Counted from the first letter of the stretch, positions 30,873 through 39,541 are shown. The stretch is 64,000 nucleotides of DNA from Gordonia sp049847105 (GCF_049847105.1 NZ_JBNCNS010000003.1:496001-560000); one strand, 5' to 3'. The notes: generated from the sequence alone by a model not told the origin. A program made the numbers and translations.

Positions 30873-31783
30873 GTGAGGCCGGACCGCCCTCCGTCGTCGC
30901 CCGGCTGGGTTGCGGACGGCGCTGTTGCGGACGGCGCTGTTGCGGACGTGGTCGGCTCGGGCCGGTGCTCGCAGTGATGGGCGTCCTCGCCGCCGATCAC
31001 CAGCAGTCGTCCGTTGACCCGCAACACCTCGACGTCGCTGCCGTAGAGGTTCGAGAGGGTTTCGGTGGTCATCACCTCGTCGGGGGTGCCGATCCGAAAA
31101 TGTCCGCCGACCAGGTAGAGCACCCGGTCGACGTAGGGGAGGATCGGGTTGAGCTCGTGGGTCACGAACACGACAGCGGTGTCGGCCTTCCGTCGTCGTT
31201 CGTCGATGAGTTCGACGACGAGCTGCTGATTCGTCGGGTCCAGGCTCGACAGCGGTTCGTCGCACAGCAGCAATGTCGGGTCGCCGGTGAGCGACTGGGC
31301 CACCCGCAGGCGTTGTTGCTCGCCACCGGACAGCAGCCCCATCGGGGCGTCGGCATAGGCGGTCGCGCCGACCTCGGCGAGTGCGGCGTCCACGAGCCGC
31401 TTGCGACGCGATCGGCCGCGCAGTCCGATGCCCCACCGGCCGCCGTCCACGCCGAAGCCGACGAGGTCGCGGCCGCGCATGGCCATCGGGTCGGCGTCGT
31501 CGGCGTGCTGCTGCGGGATATAGCCGATGGCGTCGGTGACCTCGAGCCGGCCGGCGTCGAGCGGGTATTGGCCGAGTAGGCAGCGCAGGAACGAGGTCTT
31601 GCCGGAACCGTTCGGTCCGAGCACCGCGATGAACTCGCCGCGCGAGATGCGCAGATTCAGGTCCTCCCAGAGCACCCGCGAGCCGAAGGCGAGTCGTCCG
31701 TGCTCGAAGGTGGCCACCGGCTCCGGCCCGACGGCGGTCGTCGGCGTGGCCGCTGGGTCGGCCCTGTGGTCGGGATCAGCCAT
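30869..31783 (-). CDS. Zinc ABC transporter ATP-binding protein (ZnuC-like)
   Basis: A 304-residue ABC ATPase: Walker A GPNGSGKT near residue 55, Q-loop YIPQQHADD, signature LSGGEQQRLRVAQSL, Walker B LLLCDEP, and H-loop FVTHEL. It energises the adjacent permease. The ATG at 31783 lies 4 nt after the binding-protein stop; upstream in-frame starts would overlap that gene. The C-terminus carries a short repeat (ATAPS copies, encoded by a 15-bp repeat at about 30908-30950) that looks dispensable. Confidence 0.9.
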   Translation of the reverse strand: MADPDHRADPAATPTTAVGPEPVATFEHGRLAFGSRVLWEDLNLRISRGEFIAVLGPNGSGKTSFLRCLLGQYPLDAGRLEVTDAIGYIPQQHADDADPMAMRGRDLVGFGVDGGRWGIGLRGRSRRKRLVDAALAEVGATAYADAPMGLLSGGEQQRLRVAQSLTGDPTLLLCDEPLSSLDPTNQQLVVELIDERRRKADTAVVFVTHELNPILPYVDRVLYLVGGHFRIGTPDEVMTTETLSNLYGSDVEVLRVNGRLLVIGGEDAHHCEHRPEPTTSATAPSATAPSATQPGDDGGRSGLT

Positions 31784-31787
31784 GATG

Positions 31788-32723
31788 TCAGTGTGCGGCA
31801 TGCTCACCCAGTGCGGCGCTCAACGCCTGGATCTGACCGGACTGCCACGCGATGTAGTCGGTGACGCCGTCGGGCAGGGTCTCGGTGAACTTCACCACCG
31901 GAACGGCGGCCTTCTGGGCGGTCTCCAGCACACTCTCGGTGACCGAGTCCACCGCCTGGGTGTTGTAGACGAGGGCGCCGATGGTGCGCGAAGTGAGCAG
32001 ATCGTCCATCGCGGCCCGGTCGGCGGCCGACGGTGACTGGCCCTCTTCGACCGACTGGGTGAATCCGGCGGGTGCCGCGTCGACCAGCCCTGCCTCGTCG
32101 AGCAGATAGCCCGCCAGCGGCTCGGTCTGCGCAACCTTGGTCCCATCGTGAGCTGCCTTGATGGCGGCGAGTTGCCCACGCAGACCGGTGATCTTCTCGT
32201 TGAAGGCCTTCGCGTTGGCACGGAAGGTGTCGGCGTTGCCGGGGTCCTTGGCCGCGAGTGCGTCACCGACCTGGGTCGCCACCTGCGCGGCGACCGAAAG
32301 ATCGTAGAAGACGTGCTCGTTCAGATCGGAGTGGTCGTGGTCGCCGTCGTCACCACCCTCGTGGCTCTCGCCCGCAAGGACGTCGTAGGCGTTGATCGCA
32401 GTCGCCTCCGAGTCCTTGACGGCGTCCTCCATGTAGGCGTCGTAGTGGCCGCCGTTCAACACGACGACGTCGGCATCGGTGACCTCGGCGGTGTCGGCTG
32501 CCGACGGCTCGAACTCGTGCGGATCGCCCTCGGAGTTGGTGTACAGCGAGGTGACGGTGGCCTTGTCGCCGGCGACCGCCGAGGCGACGGAACTCCACAC
32601 ATTTGTCGAGGTGACCACCGTCGGTGTGCCGGACGAGTTGCCGGCGTCGGTGCCCGAGCACCCGGCCAGGGCCAGGGCCCCGGCGCCGAGCAGGGCCACG
32701 GTCGCAGCCAGTGTTCGCCTCAT
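31788..32723 (-). CDS. Zinc-binding lipoprotein of ABC transporter (ZnuA-like)
   Basis: A 311-residue metal-binding lipoprotein (cluster A-I). Signal peptide and lipobox ALAGC, Cys22. Metal ligands are visible: NGGHYDAYME, the His-rich loop SHEGGDDGDHDHSDLNEHVFYD (a hallmark of zinc binders), and a C-terminal acidic segment. FEPSAAD and EPLAGYLLDEAG are typical ZnuA/TroA segments. It is the first gene of the operon, with GGAGA at 5 nt before the ATG and a Zur-like palindrome about 18-35 bp upstream. It delivers zinc from the periplasm-like space to the permease. Confidence 0.9.
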   Translation of the reverse strand: MRRTLAATVALLGAGALALAGCSGTDAGNSSGTPTVVTSTNVWSSVASAVAGDKATVTSLYTNSEGDPHEFEPSAADTAEVTDADVVVLNGGHYDAYMEDAVKDSEATAINAYDVLAGESHEGGDDGDHDHSDLNEHVFYDLSVAAQVATQVGDALAAKDPGNADTFRANAKAFNEKITGLRGQLAAIKAAHDGTKVAQTEPLAGYLLDEAGLVDAAPAGFTQSVEEGQSPSAADRAAMDDLLTSRTIGALVYNTQAVDSVTESVLETAQKAAVPVVKFTETLPDGVTDYIAWQSGQIQALSAALGEHAAH

Positions 32724-32740
32724 CTGTTCTCCGCTCACGC

Positions 32741-32757
32741 AAATGACAATCGTTTCC
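32741..32757. promoter_or_regulatory. Candidate Zur box
   Basis: On the minus strand the site reads GGAAACGATTGTCATTT. Aligned with the mycobacterial Zur consensus recalled as TGAAAATGATTTTCATTT, 14 of 18 positions agree. It lies just before the zinc-binding protein gene, the expected place for zinc-dependent repression. Confidence 0.6.
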
Positions 32758-32924
32758 GACAGCAGTGTAGGTGAGCGCCGGCTCGGTCGGCGAATCGGGC
32801 GGATCGACGATGGTCTGCGGCGAGGAATCGCCATCGATTTAATCGTGTACTATCGAATTTCTGACGGAGCGAGGCACTGTGACTACGCTCGGACCGCGGG
32901 GCATCGGCGACAAGGAGTTCGGAC

Positions 32925-32969
32925 ATGGGTCGGCGTATCAGCGGGATGCGACGTAGCGGTGCCGCATGA
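32925..32969 (+). CDS. Possible 14-codon leader peptide
   Basis: ATG followed by 13 codons (MGRRISGMRRSGAA) and a stop that overlaps the DUF5313 ATG by 4 nt. A strong ribosome site, AAGGAG, lies 8 nt upstream, while the downstream gene has none of its own. The arrangement suggests that translation of the short frame carries ribosomes to DUF5313. It may simply be a leader peptide without function of its own. Confidence 0.4.
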   Translation: MGRRISGMRRSGAA

Positions 32970-33349
32970 CCGATCAACGCACGACCCCGACGGCCCTGCA
33001 GTATGTGCGATACGCCTACGGGGCGAAACTTCCGCAGTCGATGACCGACTGGGTGGCCCATGATCTGGCGGGTCCCGGCGCCACGGTTCGGATGGTCGTG
33101 CGCTGGGCGATCCCCTGTCTGCTGCTGATCACCCCGATGATGTTCGTGCCGGCCGACCTGTCGGTGCGGCTGACCATGACGATCCCGATCATCATTCCGT
33201 ACATCTTCTTCTCGATCGCACTCAACCGGGTGTACCGGCGACATCGGTTGAGCCAGCACGGACTCGATCCCGACCTGGTCAACAAACTCGAGCGCGAGCG
33301 CAACGCCGACCTGTACGACGAGTACCGGAGGAAGTATCGCGGCCGGTGA
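32966..33349 (+). CDS. DUF5313 membrane protein
   Basis: A 127-residue protein recognised as DUF5313: TALQYVRYAYGAKLPQSMTDWVAHDLAGPGATVRM, two membrane helices (about 47-65 and 70-90), then LNRVYRRHRLSQHGLDPDLVNKLERERNADLYDEYRRKY. Such proteins occur in mycobacteria and relatives; their role is unknown. The ATG lies inside the stop of a 14-codon frame with a strong ribosome site. It is divergent from the zinc transporter operon. Confidence 0.8.
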   Translation: MTDQRTTPTALQYVRYAYGAKLPQSMTDWVAHDLAGPGATVRMVVRWAIPCLLLITPMMFVPADLSVRLTMTIPIIIPYIFFSIALNRVYRRHRLSQHGLDPDLVNKLERERNADLYDEYRRKYRGR

Positions 33350-33366
33350 CGCATCCGTCGGACGGA

Positions 33367-33966
33367 TCAGTCGACGGGTCCTCGTGCCCCGGTCGTCACG
33401 ACCGGAACGACGAATCGCTGCAGCATCTCTCGCTCTTCTGCTGCGGTCTCGCCGGGGCTCGTCAACAGCGACACGATGACGCGCACCACCCACCTCGCGC
33501 GGTCGCGTTGCTCGGCCGGATTGGTACCCGGCGCGATGTCGCCGAGGAATCCCACCGCGATCTCCTCGATGGCGGGCGAGAGCAGTGCCAGGTTCGCCGA
33601 CCGACCAGCGGCATCGGAGACGAACCACGCCGACAGTGCGGGATTCGATCGCACTCCGCCGACCGCGGTGGTCACCGCGGCGACCAGCCTGGCACCCGGA
33701 TCGGACTCGTGCCGGGTGGCCGCACCGACCGCTGACCCCAACTCGGCGGCCGCCCGATCGACGTAGGCCGCAAGCACTTCCGACTTCCCGGGGTAATAGC
33801 GGTACAACGTGGCACGCGAACATCCGGTGGCCGAGGCGATGTCGCGCATGGTCACCGCGGACACCCCTTTCTCGACGAACATCCGCTCGGCGATGTCGAG
33901 GATGCGCTGCGCGGCGAGCTCGGCCCGTTCCGGCGCAAGCCAGTCGGCCGCCGGCGTGTCAGACAT
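33367..33966 (-). CDS. TetR-family transcriptional regulator
   Basis: A 199-residue TetR regulator. The helix-turn-helix is AERMFVEKGVSAVTMRDIASATGCSRATLYRYYPGKSEVLAAYVDRA (residues about 25-70). The C-terminal ligand domain is not assignable. It starts 8 bp inside the 3' end of the P450 gene, so the two form one operon. A perfect 20-bp palindrome over the P450 promoter is the likely target, giving autoregulation. The ligand is presumably the P450 substrate or product (inference). Confidence 0.87.
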   Translation of the reverse strand: MSDTPAADWLAPERAELAAQRILDIAERMFVEKGVSAVTMRDIASATGCSRATLYRYYPGKSEVLAAYVDRAAAELGSAVGAATRHESDPGARLVAAVTTAVGGVRSNPALSAWFVSDAAGRSANLALLSPAIEEIAVGFLGDIAPGTNPAEQRDRARWVVRVIVSLLTSPGETAAEEREMLQRFVVPVVTTGARGPVD

Positions 33967-35248
33967 GGAACGGGACGAAAGTCGGTCGTCGAACGTAGTT
34001 GCCCTCGGCCCACACGATCCCGTCGACATCGACCGTGAACTCGGGATGGCGGGCGAGTAGCTCGGTCAGCGCGACCCGTCCCTGCATCCGAGCCGCTGCG
34101 GCGCCGAGGCAGTGATGGTTGCCGTGACTGAAGGTGAGGATGTTGCGGGGCCGGCGGGTGACGTCGAGGACGTCGGCATCGGGTCCGTACACCTCGGGAT
34201 CGCGGTTGGCCGACCCGTAGCAGAGCAGCACCTTGCGGCCCGCGGGGATCGTGACGGTGCCGTCGGGCGCATCGGGCGGCAGATGACCCACTCGTTGCGC
34301 ATCAGGCGCCGGGTAGGAGACGTCGCGGGTCGTGGTGCGCGCCAATCCCTGTGCGGGCGAGGTGAGGCGGAGGAACTCGTCGATGGCCCCGGGGATCAGG
34401 TCCGGATCGTCGACGAGCCGTCGCCGTTGATCCGGGTGCTGGTGGAGTAGCGCGACGCTGCCGCCGAGCAGGCCGGTCGTCGTGTCGTTGCCGCCGGCCA
34501 CCATGGTGAAGGTGAACGCCAGGATGGAGAGCAGGCCGCCGGGATCGTCGGGGTCGTCGGCGAGGCCCGCGGCGACGAGCTGCGAGACCGTGTCGTCGGC
34601 GGGGTGGCGCTTGCGGTGGTCGACGAGTTCGGTGAAGTACGAGAGCATCTCCATGGTCGCCGCGCCCGCCGACTCGCCGGCCGCCGCCATCCCCCCGACG
34701 CCGGATGCGGCACCCACGATCGCCTGGGTCCAGCCGTCGAAGCGGGACCAATCCTCTTCGGGCACACCGAGATAGTGGGCAACCACCATGCTCGGCAGCG
34801 GCTTGAAGAGCTCGCCGACGATGTCGGCGGGAGCATCGGTGGGCAGTCGGTCGAGGCGCTCCGTGACGAACTCGCGGACCTTCGGTTCCACCTCGATGAC
34901 CTGCCGCGGGGTGAAGCCGCGTGCAACCAGCTTGCGGAACTCGGTGTGCGACGGCGGGTCCTGCATGACCATCGGGGGGTGGTCGGCCATGCCGATGGCA
35001 TCGAGCTCGCCATAGGTGACCGTGAGTCCCTGTGCGGAGGAGAAGGTCGAGGTGTCATTCGCCGCGGCCATGACGTCGGCGTGGCGGGTCAGGACCCAGA
35101 AGTCGCCTGCGGCGCCGTTGCCGGCGTCGGCGGCCACGCGGTGCACCGGTGACCGTTCGCGGAGCGCCGCGTACATCGGATGCGGGTCCGCCCACGAGGG
35201 TCCCGACCGTAAGACGTACTCTGCGCGTTCAGACACTTCGGTTGACAT
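33959..35248 (-). CDS. Cytochrome P450
   Basis: A 429-residue bacterial P450. The I-helix oxygen-binding motif is GGNDTTTG, the ExxR motif is EFLR, and the heme loop is FSHGNHHCLGAA with the cysteine ligand at about residue 380. AIGMADHPPMVMQDPPSHTEFRKLVARGFTP is the usual C-helix region. No redox partner is fused or adjacent. The ATG at 35248 is 6 nt from a possible -10 box, so the message may be leaderless. Family and substrate cannot be assigned by eye; sterol or alkyl-acid oxidation is common in this order. Confidence 0.92.
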   Translation of the reverse strand: MSTEVSERAEYVLRSGPSWADPHPMYAALRERSPVHRVAADAGNGAAGDFWVLTRHADVMAAANDTSTFSSAQGLTVTYGELDAIGMADHPPMVMQDPPSHTEFRKLVARGFTPRQVIEVEPKVREFVTERLDRLPTDAPADIVGELFKPLPSMVVAHYLGVPEEDWSRFDGWTQAIVGAASGVGGMAAAGESAGAATMEMLSYFTELVDHRKRHPADDTVSQLVAAGLADDPDDPGGLLSILAFTFTMVAGGNDTTTGLLGGSVALLHQHPDQRRRLVDDPDLIPGAIDEFLRLTSPAQGLARTTTRDVSYPAPDAQRVGHLPPDAPDGTVTIPAGRKVLLCYGSANRDPEVYGPDADVLDVTRRPRNILTFSHGNHHCLGAAAARMQGRVALTELLARHPEFTVDVDGIVWAEGNYVRRPTFVPFHV

Positions 35249-35261
35249 GTTTCGATGATGA

Positions 35262-35281
35262 GACACTTCGGATGAAGTGTC
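35262..35281. promoter_or_regulatory. Candidate TetR operator over the P450 promoter
   Basis: GACACTTCGGATGAAGTGTC is a perfect inverted repeat with 8-bp arms and a 4-bp centre. On the minus strand it overlaps TTGACA and the 17-bp spacer to CATCAT, 6 nt before the P450 ATG. A second copy of the half-site, GACACTTCGG, lies at 35232-35241 inside the first codons, 30 bp away. Binding would block the promoter. Confidence 0.7.
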
Positions 35282-35295
35282 AACCGCCGCTCGCT

Positions 35296-35436
35296 GACCG
35301 GGCGCAAAACCTCGCCGACCGGGCGCAGAATCTCGCCGAGCGGGCGCAGAATCTCGCCCACCGGGCGCACCCGGGGAGCGGTGCGCACGCTCGGCTGAAT
35401 TCTGTGCCCGCTCGGCGGAAAGCTGCGCCCGCTCGA
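35296..35436. repeat. 21-bp tandem repeat, family B, with inverted copies
   Basis: Three full units and a partial fourth start at 35296, 35317, 35338 and 35359. Each has the core CCGGGCGCAGAATCTCGCC or a close variant. Two inverted units (35395-35415 and 35416-35436) follow in opposite orientation, also with 21-bp period. The array fills the gap between the P450 promoter and mshA. The same family is present at 43363-43462. Confidence 0.8.
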
Positions 35437-35511
35437 CGAGTGGACGGGTGCGCGCGGGACGTCGACGCGGCCGGGCCGAGTGGCTCCGTCGACTTTCTCT
35501 AAGGTGGAGGG

Positions 35512-36861
35512 ATGACCAGCCCCCCGTTGCCGAGGCGCGTGGCACTCATCTCCGTGCACACGTCACCACTGGCGCAGCCGGGTACCGGCGACGCCGGGGG
35601 GATGAACGTCTACGTCTGGCAGACCGCGACGCGGATGGCCCGTCGCGGGGTCGAGGTCGAGATCTTCACCCGCGCGACGTCGTCGTCGGACGCGCCGAGC
35701 GTGCAGGCAGCTCCGGGGGTGACCGTCCGCAACGTCGTGGCCGGACCGTTCGAAGGTCTCGACAAACGTGATCTGCCTGCTCAGCTCTGTGCGTTCACCG
35801 CGGGCGTCCTGCGCGCCGAGGCGATGCAGAAGCCCGGCTACTACGACCTCATCCACTCGCATTATTGGTTGTCCGGCCAGGTCGGCTGGCTCGCGCGGGA
35901 CCGATGGGGAGTGCCGTTGGTGCACACCGCGCACACACTGGCCGCGGTGAAGAACGCGTCGCTGGCGAAGGGCGACACCGCCGAACCCATGCTGCGGGTG
36001 ATCGGCGAGCAGCAGGTGGTCGACGAGGCCGATCGCATGGTGGTGAACACCCAGACCGAGGCGACCGAGCTGGTGTCGATGTACAACGCCGACCGCTCGC
36101 GTATCGACGTGGTGACGCCCGGCGCCGATCTCGATGTCTATTCGCCGGGGCCGCGTGCTCGGGCGCGCGCCGAACTCGGTCTCCGTGACGACGAGACGGT
36201 GCTGACCTTCGTCGGGCGGATCCAGCCGCTCAAGGCTCCGGACGTGCTGCTGGCGGCGGCCGCGCCGATCGTCGAGCGGTCGCGCAGGCAGGGGCGACCG
36301 GTCCGGGTCCTCATCGTCGGCGGGCCGTCGGGGACCGGCCTGGCGCAACCCACCGCCCTCATCGATCTGGCCGCGGACCTGGGGATCGCCGACTCCGTCA
36401 CCTTCCTCCCGCCGCAGTCCGCCGATCGGCTCGCCCAGGTGTATCGCGCCTCGGATCTGGTTGCCGTGCCGAGCTATTCGGAGAGCTTCGGGCTGGTCGC
36501 CATCGAGGCGCAGGCCTGCGGCACCCCGGTGGTGGCCGCCGACGTGGGAGGCCTGAGCGTGGCCGTGGCGGACGGCCGGACCGGGGTGTTGGTGGACGGG
36601 CACGACGTCGAGGACTGGTCGCACGCGCTCGGGGGGCTCCTCGCCGATCCCGACCGCCTGGCGGCGATGCGGCAGAACACCCGTGCGCACGCCGAGCAGT
36701 TCTCGTGGGAGCACACCTCGACCCAGCTGCTCTCCAGTTATTCGGCCGCGATGCAGTCGTTCGCCACCCGGAACCCGGCGGCCGCCGGAGCGGCCACGGT
36801 ACGACGCGGTTCCCGGCGCTGGCGCAGGCGCCGGTCCAAGATGAGCGTGGGACAAGGATGA
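35512..36861 (+). CDS. mshA: D-inositol-3-phosphate glycosyltransferase MshA
   Basis: A 449-residue GT-B (family 4) enzyme that transfers GlcNAc to inositol 3-phosphate, the first step of mycothiol synthesis. SPLAQPGTGDAGGMNVYVWQTATRMA near residue 19 is the characteristic MshA acceptor loop, HSHYWLSGQVGWLARD follows, and the donor site has FVGRIQPLKAPDVLL and the E-x7-E segment ESFGLVAIEAQACGTPVVA. A GGTGGAGGG ribosome site precedes the ATG. Gene order mshA–ybjN–…–gpmA–senX3–regX3 matches M. tuberculosis Rv0486–Rv0491. Confidence 0.95.
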   Translation: MTSPPLPRRVALISVHTSPLAQPGTGDAGGMNVYVWQTATRMARRGVEVEIFTRATSSSDAPSVQAAPGVTVRNVVAGPFEGLDKRDLPAQLCAFTAGVLRAEAMQKPGYYDLIHSHYWLSGQVGWLARDRWGVPLVHTAHTLAAVKNASLAKGDTAEPMLRVIGEQQVVDEADRMVVNTQTEATELVSMYNADRSRIDVVTPGADLDVYSPGPRARARAELGLRDDETVLTFVGRIQPLKAPDVLLAAAAPIVERSRRQGRPVRVLIVGGPSGTGLAQPTALIDLAADLGIADSVTFLPPQSADRLAQVYRASDLVAVPSYSESFGLVAIEAQACGTPVVAADVGGLSVAVADGRTGVLVDGHDVEDWSHALGGLLADPDRLAAMRQNTRAHAEQFSWEHTSTQLLSSYSAAMQSFATRNPAAAGAATVRRGSRRWRRRRSKMSVGQG

Positions 36862-36865
36862 TCGA

Positions 36866-37477
36866 GTGAATCAGGCCGAGATCGTCGAAGTGCTCGAAAC
36901 CGCCCTGACCGAACGGGAGATCTCGTTCAGTCGCAAGGATGCCGGCGGCGCCCAGGCCGATCACCTCGTCCTCGAACTGCCCGGCGAGCGAAAACTGACG
37001 ACCACGGTGCTGCTGACCGCGGGTCCGCACGGCGTCCGGGTGGAGGCGTTCGTGTGCCGGCGCCCGGACGAGAACCACGAAGGCGTCTATCGGTACCTGC
37101 TCCGGCGCAACCGACGGCTGTACGGGGTCGCGTACACGATCGACAACACGGGCGACATCTACCTGGTCGGCCGCATCTCGGGTGACGCGCTGAGCGCCGA
37201 CGAACTCGACCGGGTACTCGGTCAGGTCCTCGAGGCCGCCGACGGCGACTTCAACACGCTCCTGGAGATAGGCTTCCTCGCCTCGATCCAACGTGAATGG
37301 GCGTGGCGGGTGTCGCGCGGCGAGTCCCTGCGCAATCTGCTCGCGTTCGAGCATCTGATCGACAAGGAGTCGCTGCCCGAACCCGGCGAGCCGCTGCCGG
37401 ACCGCTACGAGCCGGGCGTGACGTCGGTCGATGCGGTGGGGGAACGGTCGGGCGATTCGGCCGATGACCTGGACTGA
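36866..37477 (+). CDS. YbjN domain protein
   Basis: A 203-residue protein with a YbjN domain (type III secretion chaperone-like fold): LETALTEREISF, LTTTVLLTAGPHGVRVEAFVCRRPDENHEGVYRYLLRRN, LYGVAYTIDNTGDIYLVGRI, and a C-terminal LDRVLGQVLEAADGDFNTLLEIGF. It corresponds to the gene after mshA in mycobacteria (Rv0487). The molecular role is unknown. GTG start 4 nt after mshA with AAGGA upstream, so the two are likely co-transcribed. Confidence 0.82.
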   Translation: MNQAEIVEVLETALTEREISFSRKDAGGAQADHLVLELPGERKLTTTVLLTAGPHGVRVEAFVCRRPDENHEGVYRYLLRRNRRLYGVAYTIDNTGDIYLVGRISGDALSADELDRVLGQVLEAADGDFNTLLEIGFLASIQREWAWRVSRGESLRNLLAFEHLIDKESLPEPGEPLPDRYEPGVTSVDAVGERSGDSADDLD

Positions 37478-37667
37478 CGACGACCCGGACCGCCCGACCG
37501 AGGGCGTGGTCGCGGTCCCGACGACCGGTGTCGTCTCGTAGAGTTGTGGCTGCGCAGACCCGAATCGCCATATGCGGTGAAATCGGACGATGCGGACATT
37601 GCCTCAGGGCGGAACTTGACAACGAGTATTGCTACGATTGCGCCCGGAAATCACCAACGGAGGTGTC

Positions 37668-39272
37668 ATGAGCTTCAAGAGTCCCTATCCCGACGTCGAG
37701 ATCCCCAACGTGAGTGTCTACGACTTCTTGTTCGGGTCGATCGCCGACGAGGATCTCGACCGGGTGGCCCTGGTCGATCCGAAGTCGGGTGACGAAACGA
37801 CCTATCGCCGGCTGATCGGCCAGATCGATGCGGCAGCAGGCGCCCTGGCGGCTCGCGGGATCGGGGTCGGAGATGTGGTCGGCGTCCTGTCGCCGAACGC
37901 TCCTGCCTTCGCGACGGTCTTCCACGGGATCCTGCGTGCCGGCGGCACGGCGACGACGATCAATGCGCTGTTCACCGCGACGGAGATCGCCAAGCAGCTG
38001 AAGAACGCGAACGCGACGATGCTCATCACCGTCTCGCCGATGTTCGAGCAGGCAGCCGCGGCCGCCAAGGAGGTCGGCATCGCCGACGAGAACCTGATCG
38101 TCCTCGACGGCGAGGGGCAGAAGAGCTCGGGTCATCCGAACGCGGTCGACCTGCTCGGGCCGAATCTGCCCGCGCCGGACATCACGATCGATCCGGCCAC
38201 CCACGTGGCGGCGCTGCCCTACAGTTCGGGCACCACCGGCAACCCGAAGGGCGTCGCACTCAGCCACCGCAACCTGGTGGCCAACGTCGCCCAGATCAAA
38301 CCGCTGCAGGGGATGACCCACGACGACGTGGTTATCGCGGTGCTGCCGTTCTTCCACATCTACGGCATGACGGTGCTGCTCAACGCCGCCCTGTACAACC
38401 GCGGCCGCCTGGTCATCATGCCGCGCTTCGACCTCGTCGAGTTCCTGGAGAACATCCAGACCTACAGGGTCACCAGCGCCTACATCGCACCGCCGGTCGC
38501 GGTCGCACTGGCGAAGCACCCGATCGTCGACGACTACGACCTGTCGTCGCTGGGCGTCATGATGTCGGGCGCCGCGCCCCTCGACGACGAGCTCGGCAAG
38601 GCGGTCGCGAAGCGGCTGAAGCTGCACATGCTGCAGGGCTACGGCATGAGCGAGTTGTCGCCGGTCAGTCACCAGATCCCGGTCGATACGAAAGCTGCTC
38701 TCGGACTTGACGAGCCGCCGCTCTCGTCCACCGGCTGGGCGATTCCCAACACCGAGAACAAGATCGTCGACCCGGCCACCGGCGACGAGATCGACCTGCC
38801 GACGGACGGGCTGTCGGAACCCGGGGAACTGTGGGTGAAGGGCCCGAACGTCATGCTCGGTTACCTCAACAACGAGCAGGCCACCGCCGACACCATCGAC
38901 GCCGACGGTTACCTGCACACGGGTGACATGGCGCAGGTCGACCCGACCGGATGCGTCTACATCGTCGACCGGCTCAAGGAGCTCATCAAGTACAAGGGCT
39001 ACCAGGTCCCGCCGGCCGAACTCGAGGCGCTGTTGCTCACGCACCCCGAGATCGCCGACACCGCGGTCATCGGCGTCAACGACGACGACGGCGAGGAGAT
39101 CCCGAAGGCGTTCGTTGTGAAGCAGGCCGACGCCGAGCTGAGCGAGGCCGAGGTCATCGAGTTCGTCGCGGCAAAGGTCGCGCCGCACAAGAAGGTTCGG
39201 GCTGTCGAGTTCATCGATGCGATCCCGAAGTCGGCGTCGGGCAAGATCCTGCGCAAGGACCTGCGCCGCTGA
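37668..39272 (+). CDS. Acyl-CoA synthetase, 4-coumarate:CoA ligase-like
   Basis: A 534-residue ANL-superfamily ligase forming acyl-CoA via an acyl-adenylate. Motifs: the P-loop YSSGTTGNPKGVALSH near residue 188, PFFHIYGMTVLL, GYGMSELSPVSH near residue 325, YLHTGDMAQVD near residue 418, LKELIKYKGYQVPPAELE, and the catalytic Lys in SASGKILRKDL at the C-terminus. The overall form is that of plant-like 4CL or medium-chain acyl ligases; the acid is unknown. GGAGGTGTC precedes the ATG. TACGAT (37633-37638) is a possible -10. The 3' side is a dense repeat cluster. Confidence 0.88.
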   Translation: MSFKSPYPDVEIPNVSVYDFLFGSIADEDLDRVALVDPKSGDETTYRRLIGQIDAAAGALAARGIGVGDVVGVLSPNAPAFATVFHGILRAGGTATTINALFTATEIAKQLKNANATMLITVSPMFEQAAAAAKEVGIADENLIVLDGEGQKSSGHPNAVDLLGPNLPAPDITIDPATHVAALPYSSGTTGNPKGVALSHRNLVANVAQIKPLQGMTHDDVVIAVLPFFHIYGMTVLLNAALYNRGRLVIMPRFDLVEFLENIQTYRVTSAYIAPPVAVALAKHPIVDDYDLSSLGVMMSGAAPLDDELGKAVAKRLKLHMLQGYGMSELSPVSHQIPVDTKAALGLDEPPLSSTGWAIPNTENKIVDPATGDEIDLPTDGLSEPGELWVKGPNVMLGYLNNEQATADTIDADGYLHTGDMAQVDPTGCVYIVDRLKELIKYKGYQVPPAELEALLLTHPEIADTAVIGVNDDDGEEIPKAFVVKQADAELSEAEVIEFVAAKVAPHKKVRAVEFIDAIPKSASGKILRKDLRR

Positions 39273-39291
39273 CCGGACAGCCCTCTCCGCT

Positions 39292-39368
39292 GATCGAGTG
39301 GCCCACTTCCGCTGATTGAGTGGCCCACTTCCGCTGATCGAGTGGCCCACTTCCGCTGATCGAGTAGC
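39292..39368. repeat. 22-bp tandem repeat next to the acyl-CoA ligase
   Basis: CGCTGATCGAGTGGCCCACT-type units repeat about three and a half times with a 22-bp period and one C/T difference. The last unit runs into the large hairpin at 39355-39459. A further copy fragment lies near 39493-39512. Confidence 0.75.
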
Positions 39369-39459
39369 CTCCGAGCGGAGCGAGGCGGCGTATCGAGATC
39401 ACCTGCAGCACAAGTGGTCTCGATACGCCGCTCCTTCGTCGCGGCTACTCGACCAGCGG
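39355..39459. repeat. Large imperfect palindromic repeat (REP/MITE-like)
   Basis: Left arm 39355-39402 (starts GCTGATCGAGTAG, ends ATCGAGATCAC) and right arm 39414-39459 (starts GTGGTCTCGATACG, ends CTACTCGACCAGC) are imperfect reverse complements around an 11-nt loop. One arm of the same element is embedded in ispD (13951-13998). A further half unit lies at about 39507-39541, where it abuts the truncated permease gene. Confidence 0.8.
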
Positions 39460-39541
39460 TTGGTTGGATGGCTTCCGTCGGTTCACGTCTTCGAGTGGCC
39501 CACCTCCGCTGATCGAGTAGTCTCCGAGCGGAGCGAGGCGG

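Noticed and set aside
37632..39350. 572-codon minus-strand frame opposite the acyl-CoA ligase
   Set aside because: Shadow of the ligase gene; no conserved motif.
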